Source: an uncultured Alphaproteobacteria bacterium (GTDB lineage Bacteria > Pseudomonadota > Alphaproteobacteria > RF32 > CAG-239). From it: a stretch of DNA of 64,000 nucleotides. Position 1 is the first letter of the stretch, and each line of letters opens with the position of its first letter. The position numbers and the translations under genes were made by a program. The stretch is from positions 93,139 to 157,138 of the forward strand of contig CALXPL010000004.1 in the NCBI GenBank assembly GCA_944390275.1. Reading direction: 5' to 3'. Shown piece after piece: positions 52,560 to 61,409 of this stretch. The notes below the pieces were generated by a model. It had not been told where the DNA came from and did not search any database. It saw nothing but the letters and a program-made list of their open reading frames with translations.

Positions 52560-53204
52560 TTATTTTTGAGCCAATAAGGAAGCAAATTGGGCGACAATCT
52601 GCTCAAACATTTCGAAAGTCAAAACACCTGTATTAATGTTATACCGTGAGGTATGGTAGGAATTGAGCAATAGGAGATTATGCTTATCAAGAAAATGAAC
52701 AGCCCCATGTTTAAATTTAAAATTAGATTTTTTATAACCGAGAACGGACAAAACGGCATTATGAGCGATTCCGCCGAGAGTAAGAATGAGTTTAAGATTA
52801 GGCATAGCGGCAATTTCATCGGTTAAGAACTTTCCGCAATTTCGAATTTCTTCACCGGTAGGCTTGTTTTCAGGAGGAACGCAGCGCACGGAATTTGTAA
52901 TTCGAACATTTAAGAGTTCGAAGCCGTCATCTTTACGTTTTTTATATTCTCCTTGAGCAAAGCCAAATTTTTTAAGAATAGGGTAGAGGACATCACCGGC
53001 ATAATCATTTGTAAAAGGACGCGCGGTTTGGTTAGCTCCGTTTAACCCCGGAGCAAGTCCAACGATAAGGACTTGAGCATTCAAGGGACCGAAAGGAGGA
53101 ACGGGAGCATTAAAATAGGTAGGAAATTTTAAACGATTTGCAGAACGAAATTCGACCAAACGGGGGCAAAGGGAACAGTTTTTATCGGGACAAACAAAAG
53201 TCAT
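52560..53204 (-). CDS. Uracil-DNA glycosylase, family 5 (UdgB type)
   Basis: 214 residues from the ATG at 53204; a TTG six bases before would place the AAGGA too close. Motif A, G-L-A-P-G-L-N-G-A-N-Q-T-A-R-P-F, is near 50; motif B, N-S-Y-H-T-S-R-Y-N-I-N-T-G, is near 178. Four cysteines that hold the 4Fe-4S cluster are in C-P-D-K-N-C-S-L-C near the start, and further on. It removes uracil and deaminated bases from DNA. Confidence 0.9.
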   Translation of the reverse strand: MTFVCPDKNCSLCPRLVEFRSANRLKFPTYFNAPVPPFGPLNAQVLIVGLAPGLNGANQTARPFTNDYAGDVLYPILKKFGFAQGEYKKRKDDGFELLNVRITNSVRCVPPENKPTGEEIRNCGKFLTDEIAAMPNLKLILTLGGIAHNAVLSVLGYKKSNFKFKHGAVHFLDKHNLLLLNSYHTSRYNINTGVLTFEMFEQIVAQFASLLAQK

Positions 53205-53324
53205 AATCAAAAATCCTTAAAAAGGAGCACAAGGAATATTAAGATTGTGCATCACTAAAGTTTTTACATTGCATAAATATTTACGCATGATATTTTTTAA
53301 GAAAAAATTAACAAGGAGAAAGAA

Positions 53325-53672
53325 ATGAGCGATACAAAAAGATCTTATTTATACATATTAATATTCGGCTTGTTTTTATTAGGACTAGGATTCGGTTATA
53401 ATATAGCCATCATAAAAAGTTTATATTACAACACGGTAGCAACGGTAAGCAAACCGCTAGTTTTGGTTCCTGCCGTATTATGCGCTTTTATTTTTTTGAA
53501 GAGCGGTTATTATTGGTTAATCATGATAATCTGCGCTTTGGGAGATGCTTTCGCTTATCACTTTTTAGCCGGCAAGACGGTTTATAGTTTTGGACCTTTG
53601 GCCATGACGGCATTTGCCTTTTTGGTCATTGTTTATTTTTTGAACTTTGCCAGAGCCATAATAAAAGACTAA
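53325..53672 (+). CDS. Small integral membrane protein
   Basis: 115 residues with four hydrophobic segments. Not recognised. AGGAG precedes the ATG. It lies 28 bp before the large membrane protein and is probably co-transcribed with it. Confidence 0.65.
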   Translation: MSDTKRSYLYILIFGLFLLGLGFGYNIAIIKSLYYNTVATVSKPLVLVPAVLCAFIFLKSGYYWLIMIICALGDAFAYHFLAGKTVYSFGPLAMTAFAFLVIVYFLNFARAIIKD

Positions 53673-53700
53673 GGAAATAAAAAACAAAGAGGAATCTGCA

Positions 53701-55917
53701 ATGGATGATGTTATATTAGACAGACAACCGGTTTCTGTCGTTGTCGGCAAGAACGGAAATATCAAATTAAAGATACTGGGATGGGGATATTATCTTTATA
53801 ATATCATGATAAAAGGATTCCTGATAGGGTTGTTATTGAGTTTAAATTTCAGCTTATATGTAAAGGCGGGAGGATATTCTGTTTTTTCAACGACATATTT
53901 GCCCAATCCTGAAGTTTTAAACATAATTTTAGGCATATTTGCGGTATCATTTTTTCTGATGATAGTCTTGTCATTTTCCGACTTTCTGCAAAATTTGCTG
54001 ATAGCCGTAGTAGGCGGTTTATTTGTTTTCATGATGATAAATCAGTTTGCCTTGTTTGACAAATACGACTTTATGACGCGCAGTTTCATGATTTATCTGG
54101 GAGAGGGAGCGGCAAATTTTGTTTCAGGCTCATGCCATATCATAGTCAGTATCATCATTGGCATATTTACCTTATTGTATATATATTTTTCGAGCACATC
54201 GAATAAACTATATTTAGCAGCCGCATTAGCCTTAATTAATATATGGGTTTTGTACGGAGCATATAACAAAAAAGATAATAATAACAATTATGTTTACGAA
54301 TATGATATGGCAGCAGTAGGAAATGAAAGTGGTAAAAAATTCATCACAATATATTTGAAGAATGCAGCATCATATAATTATTTGACAGAACTAAAAGACG
54401 GCAACACGCAAGATGATAAAAAGATAAATGATGTACAAAAAATCATGTTAGGATTTTTGGAAACAAATAATTTTGACATATATAATAACGCTTACGTAAG
54501 CCATAAAGAAGCAGAATTAAACGAAGCAGAGAGTATCAATCCGTTGATAAAAGAAGGACAAGAGATTGTTTCATCAATAAGAAATGGTTGTTGTTCATGG
54601 CAGTTCAGCCCGATAAATGATAAGACGCACAGTTTATTGGAATCACAATTATTAACAACATTCAAAAAAGCACAATACAAGATATCGGCATATCAAGGTC
54701 GTGGCTTGGATATATGTTACAAATACGGAGTACCGCAAGTTGACAGATGTTTAAACAAATCGAGCGAACCGGCAGATGTAAGTTTGTTAGGCAGCAGTAC
54801 CTCAGAAAAGATACAGTTGTTAAGTGCGCAATGGTTAGAGAGTTCGGGATTACTAGACAGTCCGATGATAAGCAAAGCCTTAGGAATGGTAAGCAAAGTA
54901 TTTAAACAACCTGTAAAGAAGCTCTATGTAGTCAATTCGGCACAAGCCTTAGATTTAGCGGCATTAGACATAGCCAAAGACAAGAACAACGGAGCCTATT
55001 TTGTATATGTTGATTTACCGGCAGATATGTTTATTTATAATGAATTTTGTCAGGTAAAGCCGATAGAGAATTGGATTTCCATGCAAGATATAAAATCGGC
55101 AGAGATAAAAGACGCTCGCAGAGCCTATGCTGAACAATATGCGTGTGTTTTCGGCAAATTGCAGAATTTCATAGATAGTTTAAAATCCAAAGGTCTGGAG
55201 AAGAAGTCCGTCATAGTCATACAAGGGGCAAGCAGCATGCAAGACCGCGAATATAATAAGAAGACAGAACGGATAGAGTTAGGTTTCGGAGCAAACAATA
55301 ATGTAATAATGGCAGTCAGAGATCCCTTGAGAACAGAAAGTACAAAAAATCAGCAAATTTGTAAAACAGCGGAGATTATGGCATCCCACTTATTCAAATC
55401 GGTTAGTTGTAAGGAATACAAGGGCTTAGGCTTAAGTGAAGAAGAAGCAAAAAGTTTGAAGGAAGCGTTAGGGAAATATACGATTTCGGCAGAAACCGAA
55501 AAGAAATCGGCAGAATACTTCAAATTATGGTATCAATATTGGTTAAAAGCGAATGGCTTTGATGTAAAAGTAGAAGACAAGGATCTGGAAGAAACCGCAG
55601 AAGAAGAGCAGGGCAAAGACCAAGTTTTGGAAGCCGTACGAGTAATAAAAGAGAACAAAATTATTGATAAAGTAATTGAAACGGAAGCGGAAGCTCCGAC
55701 AAAGAGTTTGAAAGCAGAGATGTTAAAGAACCCCATTTTGCCGGAAGATACGGATATTCAAGGCAAAGCGCAAAGCGAAGAAGCAAAAGTCGATAACAAA
55801 GCAGAAGAGGGCGTTTCCGAAGGAGAAGCCCTACCTTTAAGAGAGCAAACCGCAGAAGCAAAGGCTGCCGGCTCGATACCGCAAAATGAAACAGCGCAAC
55901 CCGTAAAGGGACAATAA
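53701..55917 (+). CDS. Large membrane protein with sulfatase-like layout
   Basis: 738 residues. About five membrane helices (35-195) are followed by a large soluble part. In size and order this is like phosphoethanolamine or phosphoglycerol transferases, and I-T-I-Y-L-K-N-A-A-S-Y near 213 is where these have the metal-binding strand (L-V-L-E/D); the acidic residue and the catalytic Thr or Ser of that fold are not evident. It may therefore be an inactive relative. The last 120 residues are a charged Glu/Ala/Lys-rich tail. It lies 7 bp before yejE. Confidence 0.5.
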   Translation: MDDVILDRQPVSVVVGKNGNIKLKILGWGYYLYNIMIKGFLIGLLLSLNFSLYVKAGGYSVFSTTYLPNPEVLNIILGIFAVSFFLMIVLSFSDFLQNLLIAVVGGLFVFMMINQFALFDKYDFMTRSFMIYLGEGAANFVSGSCHIIVSIIIGIFTLLYIYFSSTSNKLYLAAALALINIWVLYGAYNKKDNNNNYVYEYDMAAVGNESGKKFITIYLKNAASYNYLTELKDGNTQDDKKINDVQKIMLGFLETNNFDIYNNAYVSHKEAELNEAESINPLIKEGQEIVSSIRNGCCSWQFSPINDKTHSLLESQLLTTFKKAQYKISAYQGRGLDICYKYGVPQVDRCLNKSSEPADVSLLGSSTSEKIQLLSAQWLESSGLLDSPMISKALGMVSKVFKQPVKKLYVVNSAQALDLAALDIAKDKNNGAYFVYVDLPADMFIYNEFCQVKPIENWISMQDIKSAEIKDARRAYAEQYACVFGKLQNFIDSLKSKGLEKKSVIVIQGASSMQDREYNKKTERIELGFGANNNVIMAVRDPLRTESTKNQQICKTAEIMASHLFKSVSCKEYKGLGLSEEEAKSLKEALGKYTISAETEKKSAEYFKLWYQYWLKANGFDVKVEDKDLEETAEEEQGKDQVLEAVRVIKENKIIDKVIETEAEAPTKSLKAEMLKNPILPEDTDIQGKAQSEEAKVDNKAEEGVSEGEALPLREQTAEAKAAGSIPQNETAQPVKGQ

Positions 55918-55924
55918 TCAAGCA

Positions 55925-56950
55925 ATGCAGCTGTCTCCGCTAACACAAAGACGCTTATCGGCCTTTAAGAGCAACAAAAGAGCCTACATATCTTTTGTTG
56001 TTTTTCTGATAGTTATGATAATAAGTTGTTTTTCGGAATTAATAGCAAACGATAAACCGTTGATAGTTAAGTATAAAGACAAAATATTATTTCCACAGCT
56101 TGTGAGTTATACCGACAGCTATTTCAACGGAGATTTTCCGACCGAGGCCGATTACAAAGACCCGTTTATAGTTCAAGAAATAAACCAAAACGGTTGGATG
56201 CTCATGCCTTTAATACCTTTTTCTTATAACACGATAGATTATGAATTGGAAAAACCGACGCCAACCGCACCATCAAGCAAACATTGGCTCGGAACAGATG
56301 ACGAAGGACGCGACATTGTCGCACGAATTCTATACGGTATAAGACTTTCGGTAATTTTTGCGTTTACATTGACATTAATATCCTCAATAATCGGCATATT
56401 TGCCGGAGCCATACAAGGCTATTTCGGGGGAAAGCTCGATTTATTTATGCAAAGATTTATCGAAATATGGGAATCCTTGCCGCAATTATTTATATTAATA
56501 ATAGCCGCCAGCCTGTTTACCCCGAGTTTTATCAGTCTGTTAATAATATTGTTGTTTTTTTCATGGACAAGTCTAACTGCCGTTGTCAGAGCCGAGTTTT
56601 TAAGAGTAAGAAATTTTGAATTTGTCAAAGCGGCAAAAGCCTTAGGAGTTCCAAACAGTCGGATAATCAGAAAGCATATTCTTCCCAATGCGGTAATAGC
56701 CACCATAACTTATGTTCCGTTCATAATTTCAGAATCAATAGTCGCCTTAACGGCACTTGACTTTTTAGGATTGGGCTTAGGACATGATTACCCGTCTTTA
56801 GGAGATTTAGTCCGTCAAGGAAAAGACAATCTTCAAGCGCCATGGATTGGTATCAGCATATTTATTGTTTTATCAACTTTATTAACCTTACTTATTTTCA
56901 TTGGAGAAGGTGTGAGGGATGCCTTTGATTCGAGAAAAACCCATGGATAA
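55925..56950 (+). CDS. yejE: Peptide ABC transporter permease YejE
   Basis: 341 residues. It matches YejE along its length: an early S-E-L-I-A-N-D-K-P-L motif, a periplasmic stretch with A-D-Y-K-D-P-F and N-G-W-M-L, H-W-L-G-T-D-D-E-G-R-D-I-V-A-R-I-L-Y-G before the first inner helix, and the EAA loop (A-A-K-A-L-G-V-P). It imports oligopeptides with YejB, YejA and YejF; yejA and yejB are not next to it here. Overlaps yejF by 8 bp. Confidence 0.92.
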   Translation: MQLSPLTQRRLSAFKSNKRAYISFVVFLIVMIISCFSELIANDKPLIVKYKDKILFPQLVSYTDSYFNGDFPTEADYKDPFIVQEINQNGWMLMPLIPFSYNTIDYELEKPTPTAPSSKHWLGTDDEGRDIVARILYGIRLSVIFAFTLTLISSIIGIFAGAIQGYFGGKLDLFMQRFIEIWESLPQLFILIIAASLFTPSFISLLIILLFFSWTSLTAVVRAEFLRVRNFEFVKAAKALGVPNSRIIRKHILPNAVIATITYVPFIISESIVALTALDFLGLGLGHDYPSLGDLVRQGKDNLQAPWIGISIFIVLSTLLTLLIFIGEGVRDAFDSRKTHG

Positions 56951-58523
56951 CTTGCTTGAAGTAAAAGACTTAACCATTTGTTTTAAAAACGGAAAAGACG
57001 ATTTTTTAGCCGTAAATAATGTCAATTTTTCACTAAAGCAAGGAGAAATCTTAGGCATAGTTGGAGAAAGCGGCTCAGGGAAATCCGTAACAGCGCTTTC
57101 ATTGTTACAATTACTACCGGCACAAAAAAGCGTACAAGGAGAAAAGTCATCAATTAAGTTTTGCGGGCAAGAGCTTGTAAAAGCAACAGAAAAAGAAATG
57201 GAAAAGGTAAGAGGAGGAGCCATAGCTTATATTTTCCAAGAACCGATGTCCTCTTTAAATCCGTTGCATACAATAGAATCACAAATTTCCGAAAGTCTGA
57301 TATTGCACCGAGGAATGAACAAAGCCGAAGCGCAAAAAGAAACCCTCAAACTTTTATTGTTAACCGGCATAAAACAAGCAAAGAAAAGGCTAAAATCTTA
57401 TCCTCATGAGCTTTCGGGTGGACAACGTCAACGCGTCATGATAGCCATGGCTATTGCCAATAATCCTCAATTATTAATAGCCGATGAACCGACAACCGCT
57501 CTTGATGTAACTGTTCAAGAACAAATCATTAAGCTATTGTTAAAACTGAGGAAAAAATTAAATATGGCTATTATATTTATTAGCCATGATTTAAGGCTGG
57601 TTAAAAAATTGGCAGACAGAGTTTGCATTATGAAAGAGGGAAAGATTGTCGAGCAAGGAAAAACCGAAGAAATATTTGCTCACCCTCAAAATGCCTACAC
57701 CAAACAGCTGATAAACGCAACCATAGCAAAAAAATCAGAGAGAAAACAAAGCAATAAAACCATACTATCAACAAAAGACTTAACGGTATCTTATCCGATA
57801 AAAAAGAATTTTTGGGGCAGGGTTGAAGAACAACTCTATGCCTTAAACAAAATCAATTTACAAATATTCGAGGGAGAATGTTTAGGAATAGTCGGAGAAA
57901 GCGGCTCAGGCAAAACAACCTTAGGACAAGCCCTGTGCGGATTAATAAGCTACAATGGGAAAATAGAATACAAAGGACAAGACATTAAAAGTATAAATAA
58001 CAAAGAGATACATAAAGATATTCAAATCATATTTCAAGACCCGTACAACTCATTAAATCCGCGCATGACCATTGAACAAATTGTAGGAGAGGGATTAAGC
58101 GTTCACAATCCGGAATTATCGAAAGAAGAAATAAAGAAAAGAATTAAGAAAGCTCTTGAAGATGTTGAATTATCAGAAAATATAATGAGCAAATATCCTC
58201 ATGAATTTTCCGGAGGACAAAGACAAAGAATAGCCATTGCGCGAAGTTTGGTAATTTCTCCCAAAGTAATAATATTTGATGAACCAACATCGGCTCTTGA
58301 TGTTACCATCCAAGCACAAGTTTTAGAAATGTTAAACAAAATCAAAGAGAAGCGCAATTTAACTTACGTGTTTATTTCACACGACATGAGTGTTATTCGA
58401 GCTGTTTCCGATAGAATAGCCGTCATGCACGGCGGCAAGATAATTGAACAAGGTAAAACAGAAGATATTTTTGAACATCCTCAAGAAGAATATACCCAAG
58501 AACTGATAAACGCAGCGTTATAA
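56943..58523 (+). CDS. yejF: Peptide ABC transporter ATP-binding protein YejF
   Basis: 526 residues from the ATG at 56943 (MDNLLEVKDL), which fits the family start; another ATG at 56919 would add eight residues. It has two ABC domains, each with Walker A (G-E-S-G-S-G-K-S/T), signature (L-S-G-G-Q-R-Q-R and F-S-G-G-Q-R-Q-R) and Walker B (I-A-D-E-P-T and I-F-D-E-P-T). It powers YejE. A weak hairpin at about 58535-58563 follows. Confidence 0.93.
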   Translation: MDNLLEVKDLTICFKNGKDDFLAVNNVNFSLKQGEILGIVGESGSGKSVTALSLLQLLPAQKSVQGEKSSIKFCGQELVKATEKEMEKVRGGAIAYIFQEPMSSLNPLHTIESQISESLILHRGMNKAEAQKETLKLLLLTGIKQAKKRLKSYPHELSGGQRQRVMIAMAIANNPQLLIADEPTTALDVTVQEQIIKLLLKLRKKLNMAIIFISHDLRLVKKLADRVCIMKEGKIVEQGKTEEIFAHPQNAYTKQLINATIAKKSERKQSNKTILSTKDLTVSYPIKKNFWGRVEEQLYALNKINLQIFEGECLGIVGESGSGKTTLGQALCGLISYNGKIEYKGQDIKSINNKEIHKDIQIIFQDPYNSLNPRMTIEQIVGEGLSVHNPELSKEEIKKRIKKALEDVELSENIMSKYPHEFSGGQRQRIAIARSLVISPKVIIFDEPTSALDVTIQAQVLEMLNKIKEKRNLTYVFISHDMSVIRAVSDRIAVMHGGKIIEQGKTEDIFEHPQEEYTQELINAAL

Positions 58524-58530
58524 AAAAGAT

Positions 58531-58566
58531 TAAAGAACAAGGCAGTAAGCAACCACCTTGTTCAAA
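58531..58566. terminator. Hairpin after yejF
   Basis: GAACAAGG pairs with CCTTGTTC around a 13-19-base loop. The T-rich tail is on the minus strand side, so it may serve the minus-strand RNA region better than yejF. Confidence 0.45.
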
Positions 58567-58660
58567 AACATTAACGAAGAGGTTGCATATAAAGAAACAA
58601 ATACAAAACGATATAATATTTTCATAATGTGAACATCCTAAGTTTTAAGTTAAAACAAAA

Positions 58661-58850
58661 ACCCGCACCAAAAGGGCGGGCGGATGTTCGAAACCATTGA
58701 AAGTTATGGCTCGGCCTATTCAGCACATAGCCTTATTTAGCCGACATCCACCCGTAGGTAGAAATCGACGTAACATTAAAGTCATCAAAAAATAATGACT
58801 ACTTTCAGAAGGGTTTCGACGCCCTGAACGACAAAATTGCCGTCTAAAAA
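58661..58850 (-). ncRNA. Candidate structured RNA with terminator (minus strand)
   Basis: 448 bases separate yejF from the next gene. On the minus strand an 11-bp stem CGGGTGGATGT/ACATCCGCCCG (58754-58744 and 58687-58677) closes a multi-branch region with a CCAT/ATGG hairpin and a GGCTAT/ATAGCC hairpin. Its 3' arm overlaps a terminator hairpin CCCGC/GCGGG (58680-58662) followed by TTTTTG. Further hairpins AGTCAT/ATGACT and GGGC/GCCC lie on the 5' side. No family is recognised. No minus-strand gene follows, so a free RNA is more likely than a riboswitch. It could also be a plus-strand leader. Confidence 0.45.
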
Positions 58851-58970
58851 AGAAGATAACATGACAAGATAATATAAGCAAGAAGATAATCAAATAAGCC
58901 ACGAAATAATTAATGAAAGATTCATCAAAATATGGTAAGATATAAAGAAATAAAGAAGAGGCAGATACAG

Positions 58971-59768
58971 ATGAATTTTGAAAAAATAGGTGAAACAAAC
59001 TGTCGAATTGATGATATACAAAATCAAGATAAGATATTGATAGGTGGTTCTTTTTACGGGAAAATGGACTTAGCCGTTACGGCAGATTTAGAACAATTTG
59101 AAGATTTTTTTCAAAAAGTAGAAATCAACGCGCAAAAAGTGCAAGAAAACGAAGCAATGAAAAATTGGATAAATCAGGTCGCACCAAACCTTGACAGCAC
59201 TCTATTTGCTCATATGTGGGCTTTTGATAACACCTTACGCAAAATGTATCCAAACTTATCAACCAACATAGACAAACGTCAAAATTACTACGATGAGGAA
59301 GGAACAAAAAAATTATCTCAGTCCGTATCCGATGGAGTTTGCATGTGTGCCGAAATATCCATTTTAGCACAAGCCTATTTTCAAAAACAAAACATCCCAA
59401 CCAAAATTTCGGGAGGAGAACTTTTGCATTCCCAAGATGAAGAATTCGGAGAAGCGCATTATTATATTAGCCTGCAAGATAAAAAGGGAGAAGATTATAT
59501 TTACGATCCAGCCAATCCGTTGCTATATTCCAACACCTATTTACCAAGAATATCCACATTAGAAGTAACACCGGCACAAAAGAAACAATTTGAAAATAAA
59601 ATACATTCACAAGGCAAGGGAAGGGCATGTGCCTTTATGGAAGCCAAAGATGTAATAACCAAAACAAGCTGGTACTACGGCTTTGGAGACGGCGCCAACA
59701 TTTTTCCGAGTTTTCTATTTTCCAAAAACAATAAAAGTTCGGTACAATCATCGGAAAACAGCCTTTAG
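58971..59768 (+). CDS. Transglutaminase-like Cys-protease-fold protein
   Basis: 265 residues from the ATG at 58971 (GAGG upstream); an in-frame ATG at 58932 has no site. There is no signal peptide. The order Cys (S-D-G-V-C-M-C-A-E-I-S), His (E-A-H-Y-Y-I) and Asp (Y-I-Y-D-P-A-N-P) matches a transglutaminase/cysteine-protease triad. The Cys may be either of the two in V-C-M-C. The substrate is unknown. Such proteins are common in host-associated bacteria, sometimes as effectors. Confidence 0.5.
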   Translation: MNFEKIGETNCRIDDIQNQDKILIGGSFYGKMDLAVTADLEQFEDFFQKVEINAQKVQENEAMKNWINQVAPNLDSTLFAHMWAFDNTLRKMYPNLSTNIDKRQNYYDEEGTKKLSQSVSDGVCMCAEISILAQAYFQKQNIPTKISGGELLHSQDEEFGEAHYYISLQDKKGEDYIYDPANPLLYSNTYLPRISTLEVTPAQKKQFENKIHSQGKGRACAFMEAKDVITKTSWYYGFGDGANIFPSFLFSKNNKSSVQSSENSL

Positions 59769-59852
59769 CGGTATTGACAATTACGACAAAAATAAATAAG
59801 ATAAAAAAAGTTAAAATTAACCATTTTGTTTTATTATTAAAAAATAAGAATT

Positions 59853-60314
59853 ATGCAAAAGAAAGTGATTGAAGCGTTTGCCAAAGATTACGCAAACATT
59901 TCAAAAAGAGTTTTAAATGCCAAAACATCGATGGAAATTTCCAAAATCCACCATGATTTAAACGAAATAGGCACAAACTATCGGCAATATTTTTGCAATA
60001 AAGGTCATTACAAAGCCGTCAAAAGAGCTTATGTCCGTCAAGCAGTCTTTTTCTATGAAAAGCATCCTAAACTTTGCTGCCACATTGGAATAGATTTGGC
60101 TTTAGACATCTTAAGAAAGGTCATTCAGGGCTGGATACCGATACAAAGAGGACGATTTTCAAGAAGAAAAAAAGAATTATCCTATCAATTATGGTATTTT
60201 CTTTATGAAAAAGTCAAGAATGCCGGCTATGACTTAGGCTATCCGCAAAAAGATCTTCGCGGAAAAAACTTGTACATCAGATACAAACAAAACAAAGAAA
60301 AATTTAAACCTTAA
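59853..60314 (+). CDS. Hypothetical basic protein
   Basis: 153 residues, not recognised. It is strongly basic and helical with no signal peptide. C-C-H-I-G-I-D at about 75 and R-G-R-F-S-R-R-K-K near 105 stand out. The ATG lies 85 bp after the previous gene and a terminator follows. Confidence 0.6.
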   Translation: MQKKVIEAFAKDYANISKRVLNAKTSMEISKIHHDLNEIGTNYRQYFCNKGHYKAVKRAYVRQAVFFYEKHPKLCCHIGIDLALDILRKVIQGWIPIQRGRFSRRKKELSYQLWYFLYEKVKNAGYDLGYPQKDLRGKNLYIRYKQNKEKFKP

Positions 60315-60327
60315 AAACAATCACTTA

Positions 60328-60362
60328 ACAAGAGCTTTCTTCACCGAAAGCTCTTTTTTTTG
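60328..60362 (+). terminator. Terminator after the hypothetical basic protein
   Basis: AGAGCTTTC-TTCACC-GAAAGCTCT followed by TTTTTTT. Confidence 0.88.
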
Positions 60363-60405
60363 AATAAAAGCAGAAAGAGTAGGGAACACATCTCCGCTGA
60401 AGCTG

Positions 60406-60759
60406 CTAGATTAAGTTATGAGAACTTAAATAATCATAAATTTCATCAGCCATAATTTGATGCCCTAAGGCATTAGGATGTGTTGCATCTTTATAAAATT
60501 CATTAAGATTACGATTTTTCCATAAATCATAGCGAGCATTGACCAGAATTAAATCAAAATGTCTTGATAAGGCTTCCGAAAGGGCGCGATGTGTTGCATC
60601 GGCAATATTATCACCGGATTGAGACATATTATTAAAAACATACTCACCCTTATGATATGACAATATTTTTTGAGCAAGTCGAGCAAAATATCCCAAATTT
60701 TGCTCATCATAATATCCATGAGCAATACTATCGCCAATCATTCCAATATTTTTAACCAT
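60406..60759 (-). CDS. SGNH hydrolase, apparently shortened
   Basis: 117 residues from the ATG at 60759 (AAGGA eight bases before). Block I (I-G-D-S-I-A-H-G) and block V (D-A-T-H-P-N-A-L-G-H) of SGNH/GDSL esterases are both present. The middle, where these enzymes have about 70 more residues and the G-x-N-D block, is reduced to I-L-V-N-A-R-Y-D-L-W. Thus Ser, Asp and His of the triad remain but part of the fold is missing. It may be a deleted gene or a minimal version. Confidence 0.65.
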   Translation of the reverse strand: MVKNIGMIGDSIAHGYYDEQNLGYFARLAQKILSYHKGEYVFNNMSQSGDNIADATHRALSEALSRHFDLILVNARYDLWKNRNLNEFYKDATHPNALGHQIMADEIYDYLSSHNLI

Positions 60760-60874
60760 ATTCAAATCCTTAGACATTTCATAATGATATAGGAATATTA
60801 ATATAAAAAGATGAAAGAATTTTTAATAAGAAACAAAGAACCATAACATGGCAATAATCATTTCACATTAAAAA

Positions 60875-61052
60875 TGAACCATCTCATAAATTAAAACAGT
60901 TCATAAACATAAGAAACAAATCATAACATAACGAAGCACAAAATAATAAAAACATCTCAAAACAAAAGAAACATCTCATAAACATAACTTCTCATAAAAA
61001 CAAAAGAACCAGCTCATAACAAAAGAACAAGTTCACAACAAAAGAACCGGTT
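60875..61052. repeat. AT-rich degenerate tandem repeat
   Basis: A run of imperfect words such as AACAAAAGAACCAGCTCATAA and ATCTCATAAACATAA, about 10-20 bp each, fills this part of a 650-bp stretch without a credible gene. The small frame on the minus strand (61014-61271) has no ribosome-binding site and odd composition. The rest of the stretch (60760-60874 and 61063-61200) is plain AT-rich DNA. Confidence 0.5.
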
Positions 61053-61215
61053 TAAAAAACAAGAGAAACTTATATAAACCTTGGCGAAACAATCTCCCCC
61101 ACTCGTAAATACTTTTGTCGCATAATATATATTATGTATAGTAAGAATAATTTTTATTTTTTTAGAAACCTCAAACAATCTTAAAGAAAATAAAAAATAA
61201 TAAGGCGCGCTGACG

Positions 61216-61266
61216 ACGAGCTGACGTATAAAATTACACAAATAATCTCTCAGCTCGTTCTGAGAG
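61216..61266. other. Overlapping alternative hairpins
   Basis: ACGAGCTGA (61216-61224) pairs perfectly with TCAGCTCGT (61250-61258). The second arm also belongs to CTCTCAG-CTCGTT-CTGAGAG (61247-61266). The two stems exclude each other. No gene lies directly beside it. Confidence 0.4.
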
Positions 61267-61363
61267 CTCAATTTTCTATTAAATCTTTGATTTTAAACAA
61301 ATATACTATTACAAAAGATGAAATCAAAAGAAATTAGCATAAGTTATAATGTGAGGAACAATA

Positions 61364-61390
61364 AAAAAGCCCGTCGAAAACAACGGGCTT
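61364..61390 (-). terminator. Terminator of rpsD
   Basis: AAGCCCGT pairs with ACGGGCTT; the minus-strand side is followed by TTTTTTATT. Confidence 0.88.
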
Positions 61391-61409
61391 AAACTCTGGA
61401 ATAAGTTTA

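Noticed and set aside
58677..58754. tmRNA, RNase P RNA or signal recognition particle RNA at the structured region
   Set aside because: None of the conserved sequences of these RNAs could be found on either strand.
58720..58998. 92-codon frame on the minus strand after yejF
   Set aside because: It coincides with the structured RNA candidate; the hydrophobic start comes from AT-rich DNA.
60875..61052. Possible CRISPR array
   Set aside because: The repeats are short, imperfect and without regular spacers, and no cas genes are near.
61014..61271. 85-codon frame on the minus strand downstream of rpsD
   Set aside because: Lies over the AT-rich repeats and hairpins, with low-complexity composition and no ribosome-binding site.
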